Source: Bacteroidota bacterium (lineage in GTDB: Bacteria; Bacteroidota; Bacteroidia; NS11-12g; UBA955). Taken from it: a DNA stretch of 64,000 nucleotides. Position 1 is the stretch's first letter; every line of letters starts with the position of its first letter. Below the pieces are notes generated by a model. That model saw nothing but the letters and a program-made list of their open reading frames with translations. It had not been told where the DNA came from and did no database searches. The stretch spans positions 186,001 to 250,000 of the forward strand of contig JAIYAW010000008.1 of NCBI GenBank assembly GCA_027488835.1, read 5' to 3'. The position numbers and the translations under genes were made by a program. Shown piece after piece: positions 35,089-45,238 of the stretch.

Positions 35089-37758
35089 TCAATTAATAGG
35101 AAAATTATGTACTTTCCTTACTTTTTCACTTAACAATCTCGCTGTTTCAGTGGTAGATTTTGATTGAATGTTTAATCCTTTGAAATATTCCAATGAACTT
35201 AATTTTAGAATTTTTAACGTTTCAATATCCTTCGATTCAAAGGACTTATCAGCGATTTCCAAAAACGCATTGTTCACAGAATTGAAATTACCCAATCCGT
35301 TAAAGCAATTCTTATAAGCTTCTAATCGTTGTTCAATGTCTATTTTGGTATTTTTTAAATCCCAAAGCGTTTTTGAAATATCTTCTTCTTTTTGAACTTG
35401 GTAATCCAATATCAAATTGGCCCAAGCCGCAATAAATTTTGAAGAGGTTAAACTGTTCATTTGCTGTTTGGCAAAATCAATGGTAGCAGGTTGAATTTTG
35501 TTAAATTCTACGAGTTTATTAAATCCAAAAAACATACAATATTCTAACAAAGTATAATTGCTGGTTTTAGCAAGTTCGATTAATTCAGTTTCGGTTAAAC
35601 CAGAACCTATTAAGATTAACAAAGTTTGTTTGACATTCGAATTCGTTTTTTCAGAAAACAGCATTTGCTTGAGTTCTGAATTGTAGAATCTAAGATCATG
35701 TTCGGGATTCAATGATTCTAACGTTGACAATGAAATATTCAAAAATTGAGAATTGTTGCTTTTAAAAGCCAATTCCTCCAACTTTTTATTTTGGTTTTTG
35801 ATATAAGCATTGCAATAGCTAATGTTTGCATTTAAAGATGCCAACTGATTGACTTTGGTTTCGGCAAATTTCGCTTCAATAATGTTGTTTAATAACAATT
35901 TGTAAATTGCATCGGTATTGGGAATGCCTTTTATTAATTCAGGGCTATTTTTATCTAAACATTCAAAATGTAATGATTCAGGATTGTGAATTGCCGTACC
36001 AACCAATGTGTTATTTGGATTAAGAATTACATAATCTGGCATGGTATCAATCTCTAAATTGATAATTTTACTTGACTCATTTGAGCCAAACCAAACCGAT
36101 TTTTTATGTTTATGCAATCCATCATATGACGAATATTCAATATCAAGTTTAAAGCATTTGCCCGTTGATTGCGTGATTTCTATTTGATATACATTTTTAT
36201 CTTTTGATATTCCCCACTGAACATCCGCAACTTCATTTGAATAATACCAAGAATTGAAGAAATCCGTCATGTTTTTACCCGTTACTTTTTCAATGCATCT
36301 TTTCCATTCAGCGGCAGTTGCATTACCATAAGCATAAGTGGTAAGATATTCTCTCATCGATAATTTCAATGCTTCTTCACCAATATAGTCTCTGAGCATA
36401 TTTAAAATGGCAGCACCTTTGTTATATCGAATTTCATCAAACTGATCGTCAGCTTTGCGATATCTATAGTTTACAAGCGGAGTTACTTTTTCGCTAAACA
36501 GCCAAGCCGTATTGTTTTCGGCAAGCCAACTTTGTGCTTTTTCTAAACCGTAGTAATGTTCATTCCAAAGCATTTCGCTGTATCGCGCAAAGCTTTCGTT
36601 CATTGTAATTTCTCCCCAATTGTCGCAAGTAACATAATCGCCAAACCAATGGTGAAACAATTCATGGCTAATATAATCTTCCATGTCATTATCCTTATCT
36701 TGAAGTCCCTCAGAATGAACAACAGCGGTTGTATTTTCCATGGCGCCACTCACGAATTCCCTACAAACAACTTGGTCAAATTTCTTCCAAGGATATTCTA
36801 CCCCTGTATAATTTGAAAAGAATTCTATCATTTTGGGAGTATGCCCGAAAATGGTCATTGCATCTTTTTTGTATTTTGGTTCAACAAAATAGCGCACCTG
36901 CTTGCCTTTGTAATTATCTGCTGTTTCGGCCCAATTGCCAATTGCGATCATGGTTAAATATACCGAATGCGGTTGATTTTGCTCCCAAACATCTTGAAAT
37001 TCTTTGGTCCTCTCGAGTTTTGTATGACTCAATCTTTCACCATTTGAAATTGAAACCATGGTGTCGGGGTATGTTAGGGTAATTTTTTGTGAATGTTTTT
37101 GATTTGGTTGGTCAATGGTTGGAAACCAACAACGACTTCCATGCGTTTCACCTTGCGACCAAAGTTGTCGGGGAATTGCAGGATTACTTAAATCGTGATT
37201 GATGAAGTAGATTCCTTTTTCAGCTAAAATTGCAGAACCTGAATTTGATTCAACGTCTACAAGTTCACGCTCTGGATTTGCAATGTAGTTGATTTTGATT
37301 TCAACAGGTCCAAATGGCATTTGTATGGTTTTGAAATGAATCACAAGGTGTTGTGAGTCTGTGTAACTAAAATTCAATTTTTCAGGAGGTGGTCCCTCAG
37401 TTTTTGGCTGATTGATTTCCACACTCAAAATGTCCATTGCCTTTGCGTCTAAAACCAAACTGTCTTGCGCATAGAAATACGGTTTCAATTTTAATATTGC
37501 AGTTCCCAGAACTGTTCTTTCTGCCCAATTGAAGGTTAAATTCAAATCGGTATGAATCAATTGCCAAACTTTGTCTGAAGGATTCTGGTAAATAATAGCA
37601 TTTTCGGCATTGGCATAGGCCGTATCCGGCGAAGAATTGAAATAATCTTCGCTTTCATCATATTCAGAAGTATTTTTATGAAATAAATTGCAACTGTTTA
37701 AAGCGAAAATAATCGCCAATGCAACAAAAGCCGTGTAAATGAATTTATTTTTTTTCAT
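35089..37758 (-). CDS. M1-family metallopeptidase (lipoprotein)
   Basis: An 889-residue exported aminopeptidase-like enzyme. The signal peptide ends in a lipobox (FALNSC, Cys about 23). The M1 exopeptidase motif is GAMENTTAVV, and the zinc site is HELFHHWFGDYVTCDNWGEITMNES (HExxH plus downstream Glu). The substrate-groove and C-terminal helical regions follow. It probably trims peptides at the outer membrane or in the periplasm. Its start overlaps the aroE stop by 14 nt, so it is the last gene of a DedA-aroE-peptidase operon. All catalytic residues are present. Confidence 0.93.
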   Translation of the reverse strand: MKKNKFIYTAFVALAIIFALNSCNLFHKNTSEYDESEDYFNSSPDTAYANAENAIIYQNPSDKVWQLIHTDLNLTFNWAERTVLGTAILKLKPYFYAQDSLVLDAKAMDILSVEINQPKTEGPPPEKLNFSYTDSQHLVIHFKTIQMPFGPVEIKINYIANPERELVDVESNSGSAILAEKGIYFINHDLSNPAIPRQLWSQGETHGSRCWFPTIDQPNQKHSQKITLTYPDTMVSISNGERLSHTKLERTKEFQDVWEQNQPHSVYLTMIAIGNWAETADNYKGKQVRYFVEPKYKKDAMTIFGHTPKMIEFFSNYTGVEYPWKKFDQVVCREFVSGAMENTTAVVHSEGLQDKDNDMEDYISHELFHHWFGDYVTCDNWGEITMNESFARYSEMLWNEHYYGLEKAQSWLAENNTAWLFSEKVTPLVNYRYRKADDQFDEIRYNKGAAILNMLRDYIGEEALKLSMREYLTTYAYGNATAAEWKRCIEKVTGKNMTDFFNSWYYSNEVADVQWGISKDKNVYQIEITQSTGKCFKLDIEYSSYDGLHKHKKSVWFGSNESSKIINLEIDTMPDYVILNPNNTLVGTAIHNPESLHFECLDKNSPELIKGIPNTDAIYKLLLNNIIEAKFAETKVNQLASLNANISYCNAYIKNQNKKLEELAFKSNNSQFLNISLSTLESLNPEHDLRFYNSELKQMLFSEKTNSNVKQTLLILIGSGLTETELIELAKTSNYTLLEYCMFFGFNKLVEFNKIQPATIDFAKQQMNSLTSSKFIAAWANLILDYQVQKEEDISKTLWDLKNTKIDIEQRLEAYKNCFNGLGNFNSVNNAFLEIADKSFESKDIETLKILKLSSLEYFKGLNIQSKSTTETARLLSEKVRKVHNFPIN

Positions 37759-38506
37759 TGTTTTTAAAAATTGTCCAGGCCAGTTCCGCTTGTTTTTGGA
37801 GCATCAAGCTGCCATTCAAACAAAAACATCCGTGGTTCTTAAATTGTTTCAAAAATAAGGTTTCCTCAGGATTATATATCAAATCAATTGCCATTACATT
37901 TTCGTTCAAATGTTGAAATGGAAAAATTGGCGAAACATTAACTTTGGGCGACATTCCAACGGGTGTGGTTTGAACAATTAATGTTGGTTCATTGAAAGTT
38001 AAATCGAGTAAACTACCGTATGAAATTTGATTGGCAGTTGGATTTCTAGAAACACTTACAAAAGGGATTCCGATGTTGTTTAACACCGCCTTTACGGCAT
38101 TTGCCGAACCACCATTTCCCAAAATAATTGCCTTTTGGGGTTTTGAGGGAAGTACTTTCGTTGTTTCTAAAAACCCTAAGTAATCGGTATTATGTCCCTC
38201 AAGAAAAATATCACCATTATTGCGAATCACTTTAACCGTATTTACCGCGTTCATTGCTTTTGCTGCATCAGAAATGCTGTGCAAAAATGGAATAATGGTC
38301 TGTTTGAAGGGAACAGTTACGTTGAAGCCTATGATGTCTGGATTATTGAATAAAAGCGGTTTAAGTTCATCGATATTCGAAAGTTGAAATAAGTTGTAAT
38401 TCCAATTGGGCAAGTTTTCGTTGTCGAAAAACTTTTGAAATATTTTCGGCGATTGGCTATGCGCAACGGGGTTTCCAATTAATCCTAGTTGGAAGATTTG
38501 CCCCAT
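37745..38506 (-). CDS. aroE: Shikimate dehydrogenase
   Basis: A 253-residue cytoplasmic enzyme reducing 3-dehydroshikimate to shikimate with NADPH in aromatic amino-acid synthesis. The N-terminal substrate domain starts LGLIGNPVAHSQSPKIFQKFF. The catalytic-Lys region is IIGFNVTVPFKQTIIP, and the NADP-binding loop is IILGNGGSANAVKAVL. It overlaps the DedA gene by 22 nt and the peptidase gene by 14 nt. No other aro gene is in the window. Confidence 0.95.
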   Translation of the reverse strand: MGQIFQLGLIGNPVAHSQSPKIFQKFFDNENLPNWNYNLFQLSNIDELKPLLFNNPDIIGFNVTVPFKQTIIPFLHSISDAAKAMNAVNTVKVIRNNGDIFLEGHNTDYLGFLETTKVLPSKPQKAIILGNGGSANAVKAVLNNIGIPFVSVSRNPTANQISYGSLLDLTFNEPTLIVQTTPVGMSPKVNVSPIFPFQHLNENVMAIDLIYNPEETLFLKQFKNHGCFCLNGSLMLQKQAELAWTIFKNNEKK

Positions 38507-39141
38507 TTGGCTTTGATAACTTGGAAAATCATTGGTAAAATAGAGAACCCGATGATTGCAAAAACCACCATTTCAAAATGGGATTTCACCCATTCATTTT
38601 TACCCAAGGCATAGCCCAAAGATGTGATGCTTGTTACCCAAAGAACTGCCCCAGAAATACAATAACCGATGAATTTGCGGTAAGTCATCGTTCCCAAACC
38701 TGCGGCAAATGGAGCAAATGTTCTCACAATGGGAACAAACCTAGCCATAATGAGGGTATATCCACCATGTTTTTCATAGAACTCCTCGGTTTGTGTGAGA
38801 TATTCTTTTTTCAAAAGTTTCCATTTCAAGTTGAAAATTTTCACCCCAATTTTTGAACCAATCAAGTAATTTAAATTGTCGCCCAAGAGCGCAGCAAAAA
38901 TCAACAAAGGAATCAAATAAAATATATTCAATGTGCCGTCTAAAGCAGCAATCGAACCTGCTGCAAACAAAAGTGAATCACCGGGTAATATTGGCATAAA
39001 TACCAATCCAGTTTCAACGAATATAATTAGAAATAGAATTATATAAGTCAAGTTTTTATATTCGCTTACCAATTCTGCAAGGTGTTTATCGAGGTGCAAT
39101 AGCCAATCTTTGGCAAAATCAATTATGTTGAGATAGATCAT
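38485..39141 (-). CDS. DedA-family membrane protein
   Basis: A 218-residue inner-membrane protein of the DedA/SNARE-associated family (PF09335). Motifs include FVETGLVFMPILPGDSLLFAAG near the N-terminus and ARFVPIVRTFAPFAAGLGTM with the conserved Arg/Pro/Gly residues. DedA proteins are linked to undecaprenyl-phosphate and phospholipid recycling across the membrane, but this member's exact role is unproven. Its 3' end overlaps aroE. No obvious -7 box lies upstream. Confidence 0.9.
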   Translation of the reverse strand: MIYLNIIDFAKDWLLHLDKHLAELVSEYKNLTYIILFLIIFVETGLVFMPILPGDSLLFAAGSIAALDGTLNIFYLIPLLIFAALLGDNLNYLIGSKIGVKIFNLKWKLLKKEYLTQTEEFYEKHGGYTLIMARFVPIVRTFAPFAAGLGTMTYRKFIGYCISGAVLWVTSITSLGYALGKNEWVKSHFEMVVFAIIGFSILPMIFQVIKAKWGKSSN

Positions 39142-39178
39142 TCAGGTTCAAATTTCTGCAAATTTCAGTTAAAATTCG

Positions 39179-39186
39179 TATTTTTG
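39179..39186 (+). promoter_or_regulatory. Candidate -7 promoter box for a tiny lipoprotein gene
   Basis: TATTTTTG matches TAnnTTTG and ends 13 nt before the ATG at 39200. Confidence 0.45.
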
Positions 39187-39199
39187 TATAAATCCTACT

Positions 39200-39313
39200 A
39201 TGAAAAAGTTCATTTTGTTTTTTTCAATAAGCATTTTATTGGGTGCTTCGCTAACATCTTGCGGCAGTGCTAAACCAGTGAAGTCAAAGGGTGGCTGCAA
39301 TTGCGGTTTTTAA
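39200..39313 (+). CDS. Tiny lipoprotein with cysteine-rich tail
   Basis: A 37-residue protein. Residues 1-20 are a hydrophobic signal peptide starting MKKFILFF, followed by a lipobox-like LTSC. The predicted mature lipopeptide has 17 residues, begins with lipidated Cys21 and ends GGCNCGF, with a CxC pair at 33 and 35. A -7 box precedes it, and the codon use is ordinary for this genome. I do not recognise a family. The tail could bind a metal or be a redox or assembly tag. It lies between the divergent DedA gene and ahcY. Confidence 0.65.
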   Translation: MKKFILFFSISILLGASLTSCGSAKPVKSKGGCNCGF

Positions 39314-39376
39314 TTCACTTCACAAAAAGGCTTAGGTTGTTTGTCAATTATTTAGATTAGTTCCGAAGTTTATTTG

Positions 39377-39384
39377 TAACTTTG
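39377..39384 (+). promoter_or_regulatory. Candidate -7 promoter box for ahcY
   Basis: TAACTTTG matches TAnnTTTG, 18 nt before the ahcY ATG at 39403. Confidence 0.5.
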
Positions 39385-39402
39385 CTCCAATTTAAATAGA
39401 TT

Positions 39403-40713
39403 ATGTCAAACTCAACATATATTCCTTACAAAGTAAAAGACATTTCATTGGCTGAATGGGGCCGTAAAGAAATCAAAATGGCTGAAGCAGAAATGCCAGG
39501 CTTAATGGCGTTACGCGCTGAATTCGGTGAATCTAAACCTCTACAAGGTGCTAGAGTTGCAGGATGTTTGCACATGACCATCCAAACTGCTGTTTTAATT
39601 GAAACATTGGTTGCATTGGGCGCTGAGGTAACTTGGAGTTCATGTAACATTTTTTCAACACAAGATCACGCTGCTGCGGCTATTGCTGCTGCAGGTATCC
39701 AAGTATATGCTTGGAAAGGTCAAACTGCTGAAGAATTTGACTGGTGTATTGAACAAACTTTGTTTTTTGGTGAGGGACAAGAACCGTTGAACATGATTCT
39801 TGACGATGGTGGTGATTTGACCAACATGGTGCTTGATGTATATCCTCAATTGGCTGCTGCAATCAAAGGTATATCTGAAGAAACTACCACAGGCGTTCAC
39901 CGTTTGTATGAACGTGTTACCAAAGGAACATTGCCGTTGCCAGCAATCAATGTAAATGATAGCGTTACAAAAAGCAAATTTGATAACAAATATGGTTGCA
40001 AAGAAAGTTTGGTAGATGCAATCCGTCGTGCTACAGACATTATGATGGCTGGTAAAGTGGCTGTTGTTTGTGGTTATGGTGATGTTGGAAAAGGTTCTGC
40101 TGATAGTTTACGTGGCGCAGGTGCCCGTGTAATTGTTACTGAAGTTGATCCAATTTGTGCTTTACAAGCTGCAATGGACGGTTTCCAAGTTTTGACACTT
40201 GAAAATGCAATTCCACAAGCGAGCATCATCGTTACCGCTACTGGTAACTGTAATATTGTTGCAGAAAGTCATTTCAGAATGATGAATGATAAAACTATCG
40301 TTTGTAACATAGGTCACTTCGACAATGAAATTGATATGGCTTGGTTGAACGGTACTTTTGGAAATACAAAGTATACCATCAAACCTCAGGTTGATGTTTA
40401 CAATTTGAACGGCAACGAAATCATCGTATTGGCTGAAGGTCGATTGGTTAACTTAGGTTGCGCAATGGGTCACCCTAGTTTTGTAATGTCTAACAGCTTT
40501 ACAAACCAAACTTTGGCTCAATTGGAATTGTGGAACAACGGAAGCAACTACGAAAACAAAGTGTATGTATTGCCTAAGCACTTAGATGAGAAAGTTGCTC
40601 GTTTGCACTTGGCTCACATTGGTGTTCAATTGACAGAATTGTCAAAAGAGCAAGCCGACTACATTGGCGTAAAAGTGGAAGGTCCTTTCAAAATGGATCA
40701 ATACAGATATTAA
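39403..40713 (+). CDS. ahcY: Adenosylhomocysteinase
   Basis: A 436-residue cytoplasmic enzyme hydrolysing S-adenosylhomocysteine to adenosine and homocysteine, relieving product inhibition of methyltransferases. The NAD-binding motif is [19 protein letters not shown]. Other hallmarks are [24 protein letters not shown], the TGVHRLYER loop and the C-terminal KMDQYRY that completes the neighbouring subunit's NAD site. It is monocistronic, with a promoter box upstream and a strong terminator downstream. Nothing anomalous. Confidence 0.97.
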   Translation: MSNSTYIPYKVKDISLAEWGRKEIKMAEAEMPGLMALRAEFGESKPLQGARVAGCLHMTIQTAVLIETLVALGAEVTWSSCNIFSTQDHAAAAIAAAGIQVYAWKGQTAEEFDWCIEQTLFFGEGQEPLNMILDDGGDLTNMVLDVYPQLAAAIKGISEETTTGVHRLYERVTKGTLPLPAINVNDSVTKSKFDNKYGCKESLVDAIRRATDIMMAGKVAVVCGYGDVGKGSADSLRGAGARVIVTEVDPICALQAAMDGFQVLTLENAIPQASIIVTATGNCNIVAESHFRMMNDKTIVCNIGHFDNEIDMAWLNGTFGNTKYTIKPQVDVYNLNGNEIIVLAEGRLVNLGCAMGHPSFVMSNSFTNQTLAQLELWNNGSNYENKVYVLPKHLDEKVARLHLAHIGVQLTELSKEQADYIGVKVEGPFKMDQYRY

Positions 40714-40731
40714 TCAATTACTTTAATATAT

Positions 40732-40762
40732 AAAAAAGACCACTCAAAAAGTGGTCTTTTTT
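40732..40762 (+). terminator. Terminator of ahcY
   Basis: Stem AGACCACT/AGTGGTCT, five-base loop, T-run downstream, 19 nt after the stop. Confidence 0.92.
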
Positions 40763-40877
40763 TTGCTCTAGGGAATTGAAAATGTAGATTTTCAATCATA
40801 TTTAAGATTTATTTTAGCGCTGAACCAATTTCTTTTCGTTTCTTTGGATGTACATTCTTTCTCAAAAATAGAAATTT

Positions 40878-41978
40878 GTGGTTCGGTCATTTGTAAATAA
40901 GTTAACACTCAAATATCCATATATAAATGGGGTAGGGCTGCTGTTTGCAGTTAAGTTACTTTATTTGTTTTTGGGATGGGCACTTAGCAATGAGCATTTT
41001 GCAGAGGGATTGACTGTCTTTACCCGAAATGATTCATTTTGGTACATGAAAATATTTGATGAGGGTTATCCAACCGTCCCTCCAAAGCTATGGGTGTGTG
41101 ATGCATTTCCGTTTTTTCCTTTGTATCCAATTTTCCTGAAAATCACGAGTCTTGGCATCTTTAATTTTGATGTCTCTGCCTTTTTGTTAAGCTTTATATT
41201 GCTCTTCCTCTTTGCGAAAGGAATTTCAAAATTGGAATATTTCCAAAATGATCAAAGCAAAATCATTTCATACCTCATTATGTGGGTAGCATTGCCATTC
41301 CATTATTTTTTCTTTGTGAATTATACCGAACTGTTGTTTATTACCATCCTGTTTTGGGTTTTGGTGAGTATAGAACAACAAAAACATTTGAAGTTGAGTT
41401 TTTTGTTGTTTATGCTGGTTTTGTGCCGGCCTACTGGATTGATTGCTGCTTTTTTCATTTGGATTTGGAAAGTGATATTGGTAAATAAAGACAAGTCTTT
41501 TTTACAGCGCGTTTTCAGTAAACAATCACTGATGTTTGTTTCTGCACCCCTAGGAATTGTAATGTATATGATTTACTTACATTTTCATTGCGGTGATGCC
41601 TTTGCATTCAATCACTCTGTGATTACATGGGGTAGGACATGGGGCAATCCTTTTAGGGGATTTATGGATCTGCGGGATTGGAACTATTATGTATTGACGG
41701 GAGTAACTGTTCTAATCTTAGTTTTTACAGGCATTTACACCAAGAAATTAACCTTAGGCGAAAGAATATTTCAATGGAGTTTGACAATATTTCCTTTGTT
41801 TTCGGGGTTGTTGGTTTCTTACTACCGCTATTTTATGGTTGTTTTTCCAATACATTTTGTTTGGGCAAATGCAATAAATGGGAGTAAAAACAGAAGGTTG
41901 ATGATTGCTATTTTGGCAACTATAAATTTAATAACTTACGGTTATTGGGTAATTAACCACGGAATACTTTCGTATTAG
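40878..41978 (+). CDS. PIG-V-like mannosyltransferase, integral membrane
   Basis: A 366-residue protein with about nine or ten membrane spans. Near the N-terminus the luminal-loop pattern [15 protein letters not shown], followed by [13 protein letters not shown], matches the PIG-V/GT76-like mannosyltransferase family, which uses polyprenyl-phosphate sugars; FVNYTELLF and CRPTG are also family-like. A role in lipid-linked glycan or protein glycosylation is inferred. The start codon is GTG, with an in-frame stop just upstream. Its 3' end overlaps the convergent parE gene by 4 nt. Confidence 0.8.
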   Translation: MVRSFVNKLTLKYPYINGVGLLFAVKLLYLFLGWALSNEHFAEGLTVFTRNDSFWYMKIFDEGYPTVPPKLWVCDAFPFFPLYPIFLKITSLGIFNFDVSAFLLSFILLFLFAKGISKLEYFQNDQSKIISYLIMWVALPFHYFFFVNYTELLFITILFWVLVSIEQQKHLKLSFLLFMLVLCRPTGLIAAFFIWIWKVILVNKDKSFLQRVFSKQSLMFVSAPLGIVMYMIYLHFHCGDAFAFNHSVITWGRTWGNPFRGFMDLRDWNYYVLTGVTVLILVFTGIYTKKLTLGERIFQWSLTIFPLFSGLLVSYYRYFMVVFPIHFVWANAINGSKNRRLMIAILATINLITYGYWVINHGILSY

Positions 41979-43873
41979 GCCAATTCTTCTTCAGGTACGT
42001 CGGTTACACCAATTTCAGCCAAGTCATTTTTTTCAACCACAAGGTTGTCAATGATAAACTCTTGACGCTCAGGCGTATTTTTACCCATATAGTAATTCAG
42101 AAGTTTTTCAATGCTCGCTTCTTCTTTCAGAATTACTGGTTCGAGGCGGATATCTGGACCAATAAATCTTCCAAATTCATCGGGAGAAATCTCTCCCAAT
42201 CCTTTGAATCGCGTGATTTCCGGTCTCACGCCCAATTTGCCAATTGCATTCACACGTTCCTTATCGCTGAAGCAATAAATGGTTTCTTTTTTGTTTCTTA
42301 CCCTAAATAAAGGTGTTTGTAAAATGTACAAATGTCCATTTCTAACCAAGTCTGGAAAAAACTGCAAAAAGAATGTCATCATGAGCAAACGAATGTGCAT
42401 TCCGTCTACATCGGCATCTGTTGCCAAAACAATTTTATTGTAACGCAAGTTTTCGAGTGATTCCTCGATATCTAAAGCATGTTGCAATAAATTGAATTCT
42501 TCATTTTCATACACCACTTTTTTCTTAAGTCCGTAACAGTTCAGTGGCTTACCTCTTAAACTGAAAACGGCCTGCAAATCTGGGTTTCTGCTTTTGGTAA
42601 TTGATCCACTTGCCGAATCTCCCTCCGTAATAAAAAGAGTAGAATCGTAGCGTTCTTCTTTCTTTTCATCGCCGAAGTGAATTCTACAATCTCTTAGTTT
42701 TTTGTTGTGTAAATTGGCTCTTTTTGCACGCTCTTTTGCCAATTTTTGAACCCCTGCCATATCCTTCCTTTCTCTTTCATTTTGAAGGATTTTTTTCAGC
42801 AGGGCATCGGCAGTTTTTGTATTTTTATGTAAATAATCGTCAACCTGTTTTTTGATGAAATCAAGGACGGCTGACTTTAATGAAATGCCATCGGGACTCA
42901 TTTCTGTACTTCCCAATTTGGTTTTGGTCTGACTTTCGAACACGGGTTCCATCACACGCACGCTGATTGCAGCAGTGATAGAACTGCGGATATCGGCAGC
43001 GTCAAATTCTTTTTTGTAAAAATCACGAATGGTTCTTACGAAGGCTTCTCTAAATGCGGCCAAATGTGTACCACCTTGGGTAGTATATTGACCGTTTACA
43101 AAAGAATAATATTCTTCACCATACGCGTCTGTATGGGTAAAGGCAAGTTCCATATCTTCCGTTTTTACATGAATAACAGGATATAGAGCTGCCTCAGTGG
43201 TAACTTTGGTTTCTAAAAGGTCTAATAATCCACGGCGTGAAGCATATGAGTCGCCATTGTATTTAATGGTTAAAGCACTGTTTAGATAGGTGTAGTTTTT
43301 AATTTGATCGCGGATATATTCTTGAATATATCTGTAGTTTTTGAAAACAGAAGCGTCTGGTTCAAACGTGATGTAAGTACCGTTGCTTTCGTTTGTATCT
43401 GTTTCAGGAGAATCGACAATAAGTTCACCGCATTTAAATTCTGCGCGTTTGGTTCTGCCATCTCTGAAACTTTGCACCACAAAATATGAGCTCAACGCGT
43501 TTACGGCTTTGGTACCAACCCCGTTCAATCCAACAGATTTTTGGAACGCTTTGCTATCATATTTACCTCCTGTATTGATTTTAGAAACGCAATCAATTAC
43601 TTTTCCCAATGGGATACCACGGCCAAAATCTCGCACTTGAACGCGTTTGTCGTCGATGTTGATTTCTATTTTTTTACCGTTGCCCATGACGTGCTCGTCA
43701 ATGCTGTTGTCAACGATTTCTTTAATAAGTACATAGATACCATCATCTACTGAAGTTCCATCGCCCAATTTACCAATGTACATTCCTGGTCGGAGCCTGA
43801 TATGTTCCTTCCAGTCAAGACTTCTAATTTCACTTTCGGTATATTGTGGCTTTTGAATTTCTTCACTACTCAT
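41975..43873 (-). CDS. parE: DNA topoisomerase IV subunit B
   Basis: A 632-residue type IIA topoisomerase ATPase subunit. The GHKL ATPase domain has [14 protein letters not shown], the Asn-containing [13 protein letters not shown] and [13 protein letters not shown]. The TOPRIM domain has [15 protein letters not shown] and the DADVDG metal motif. The form [16 protein letters not shown] is typical of Bacteroidota ParE-type subunits. It should pair with ParC, encoded about 18 kb away on the opposite strand (61978 onward). The two genes are thus not an operon here. Confidence 0.92.
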   Translation of the reverse strand: MSSEEIQKPQYTESEIRSLDWKEHIRLRPGMYIGKLGDGTSVDDGIYVLIKEIVDNSIDEHVMGNGKKIEINIDDKRVQVRDFGRGIPLGKVIDCVSKINTGGKYDSKAFQKSVGLNGVGTKAVNALSSYFVVQSFRDGRTKRAEFKCGELIVDSPETDTNESNGTYITFEPDASVFKNYRYIQEYIRDQIKNYTYLNSALTIKYNGDSYASRRGLLDLLETKVTTEAALYPVIHVKTEDMELAFTHTDAYGEEYYSFVNGQYTTQGGTHLAAFREAFVRTIRDFYKKEFDAADIRSSITAAISVRVMEPVFESQTKTKLGSTEMSPDGISLKSAVLDFIKKQVDDYLHKNTKTADALLKKILQNERERKDMAGVQKLAKERAKRANLHNKKLRDCRIHFGDEKKEERYDSTLFITEGDSASGSITKSRNPDLQAVFSLRGKPLNCYGLKKKVVYENEEFNLLQHALDIEESLENLRYNKIVLATDADVDGMHIRLLMMTFFLQFFPDLVRNGHLYILQTPLFRVRNKKETIYCFSDKERVNAIGKLGVRPEITRFKGLGEISPDEFGRFIGPDIRLEPVILKEEASIEKLLNYYMGKNTPERQEFIIDNLVVEKNDLAEIGVTDVPEEELA

Positions 43874-43926
43874 GACTACAATAATAAATTTACTTCTTCA
43901 AAAGCTACACAGAAGTTTTTCACAAA

Positions 43927-43957
43927 TTGGTGGAATGTCAATAATGACGTAATTTTG
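43927..43957 (+). promoter_or_regulatory. Promoter of a lipoprotein gene
   Basis: TTG (43927-43929), 20-nt spacer, TAATTTTG (43950-43957). A close consensus match; the box ends 5 nt before the ATG at 43963. Confidence 0.7.
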
Positions 43958-43962
43958 CGGGG

Positions 43963-44496
43963 ATGAAAAAAATGAATTTCCGATTAATGAATGCCTTTTT
44001 GGTTTTGGCAATTGGCGTAACTATGTTTTCTTGTAAGTCAAAATTAGATAAATCTTTAGATTTGATAATTCCCTATGAAAAATATATTGATGGGAAACTC
44101 ATTTTAGACAGTATCCCACAACAATTTGATACCGTTTTATATCGTTTTGTGCAGGACTTTCCTCAGCACAACAAGAGTATTCAATACTTATATGCTGCAA
44201 GTCAAATAGCAGAAAAACGCGGAAACGGTCCTAAGGCGGCTGAATATTCCGCTTTTTATATCGATCAATATCCCTCAGAAAAAAAATACAGAATGGAATT
44301 GGCAGTAGTGGCGGGTCATTATTTCGAAATGAATACTCAATTTGAGAAGGCGTTGAAATATTATGATATTTTGGCTAAGGAATTTCCATCAGAGCCAATT
44401 GCAAAACAGGCAGCAGTTACAGCAAAAATGATTCGTTTGGGTTTGATAACACCCGAGCAACAATTGGAGTATTTAAAGCAACAAATTGTAAAATAA
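43963..44496 (+). CDS. TPR-like lipoprotein
   Basis: A 177-residue predicted lipoprotein with signal peptide and lipobox GVTMFSC (Cys about 24). The mature part is helical, with paired-helix patterns such as NKSIQYLYAASQIAEKRGNG, KAAEYSAFYIDQYPSE and FEKALKYYDILAKEFPSEP, consistent with two or three TPR-like repeats. It probably acts as a scaffold in envelope or secretion complexes, but no family is recognised. It has a strong, nearly leaderless promoter. It converges on the 44504-45205 gene with 7 nt between. Confidence 0.78.
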   Translation: MKKMNFRLMNAFLVLAIGVTMFSCKSKLDKSLDLIIPYEKYIDGKLILDSIPQQFDTVLYRFVQDFPQHNKSIQYLYAASQIAEKRGNGPKAAEYSAFYIDQYPSEKKYRMELAVVAGHYFEMNTQFEKALKYYDILAKEFPSEPIAKQAAVTAKMIRLGLITPEQQLEYLKQQIVK

Positions 44497-44503
44497 ATTT
44501 TGC

Positions 44504-45205
44504 CTAATACGGCGAAATATATTTGTTGTCGGTGCTTTTTTTCTTTTTCTTAAAATCACCACGCTTCCAAGCGTCAAAGAATTGCATCCAAGCAACCGGG
44601 CTTAGGAAATTTTGCGGAGGTGCTTGTTTGTAATAATAAAGTTGATTTGCTCTAGATTGCGCCAGGAACTGTTGCGAAGCAGCAGCATCGGCGGGTCTAA
44701 GTTTTAACTCTTCTTTTAAGGCCTCTTGCTCTAGATTCTTCCTTGCTCTTTCGTAAGCGTCGTCTGGAATGTCGGCCGTTACAAATACATGGTTAAACAT
44801 CGATTTCAATGGCATGGCTTTGATATAAATGGTAGATAAGTGGATGGTATCTTGCGTCATTAATTTCACCACATTGTAACGATTTCCAGATAATGTATCG
44901 GGAACCACATGCCAAGAGCCAACTTTTTCAACCAAAGAGAATAAAATGGTATCGCCTTTTTTTACAACCACATCAAAATGACCGTATTGATCGGAGTATC
45001 CAATTAAACCACGTCGGTTACTTCTGATATTTACATAGGGAATTGCTTTTAGACTGTCGGAAGTTAAAACTAGGCCAGTAAATAAGATGTATGGATTTTT
45101 TTCTTTACCAGGTTGAGCGAATGTCGAGTTGCTGATAAACGACAAAGAAATTGCTAGGAATAAGAATATGGATTTTTTGCTTTTCAAGTGTCTATTATTG
45201 GGCAA
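44504..45205 (-). CDS. Secreted protein with carboxypeptidase-regulatory-like domain
   Basis: A 233-residue exported protein. The signal peptide ends at about 31 (NSTFAQ). Residues about 38-125 form a CarboxypepD_reg-like beta-sandwich (FTGLVLTSDSLKAIPYVNI, GLIGYSDQYGHFDVVVKKGD), the domain found on many Bacteroidota outer-membrane proteins. The C-terminal third is charged and helical, ending KKKKKSTDNKYISPY. The start is uncertain: TTG at 45205 is taken because no in-frame ATG gives a signal peptide; TTG at 45187 is an alternative. Function unknown. Confidence 0.75.
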   Translation of the reverse strand: MPNNRHLKSKKSIFLFLAISLSFISNSTFAQPGKEKNPYILFTGLVLTSDSLKAIPYVNIRSNRRGLIGYSDQYGHFDVVVKKGDTILFSLVEKVGSWHVVPDTLSGNRYNVVKLMTQDTIHLSTIYIKAMPLKSMFNHVFVTADIPDDAYERARKNLEQEALKEELKLRPADAAASQQFLAQSRANQLYYYKQAPPQNFLSPVAWMQFFDAWKRGDFKKKKKSTDNKYISPY

Positions 45206-45217
45206 TTTTCATTTTGT

Positions 45218-45225
45218 CAAATGTA
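45218..45225 (-). promoter_or_regulatory. Candidate -7 promoter box
   Basis: TACATTTG on the minus strand matches TAnnTTTG, 12 nt before the TTG start taken for the 44504-45205 gene. Confidence 0.45.
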
Positions 45226-45238
45226 CTCAATTATTTTC

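Noticed and set aside
40775..40796. Inverted repeat ATTGAAAA/TTTTCAAT downstream of ahcY
   Set aside because: Eight AT-rich pairs just after a strong terminator, no T-run and no clear promoter; chance symmetry is likely.
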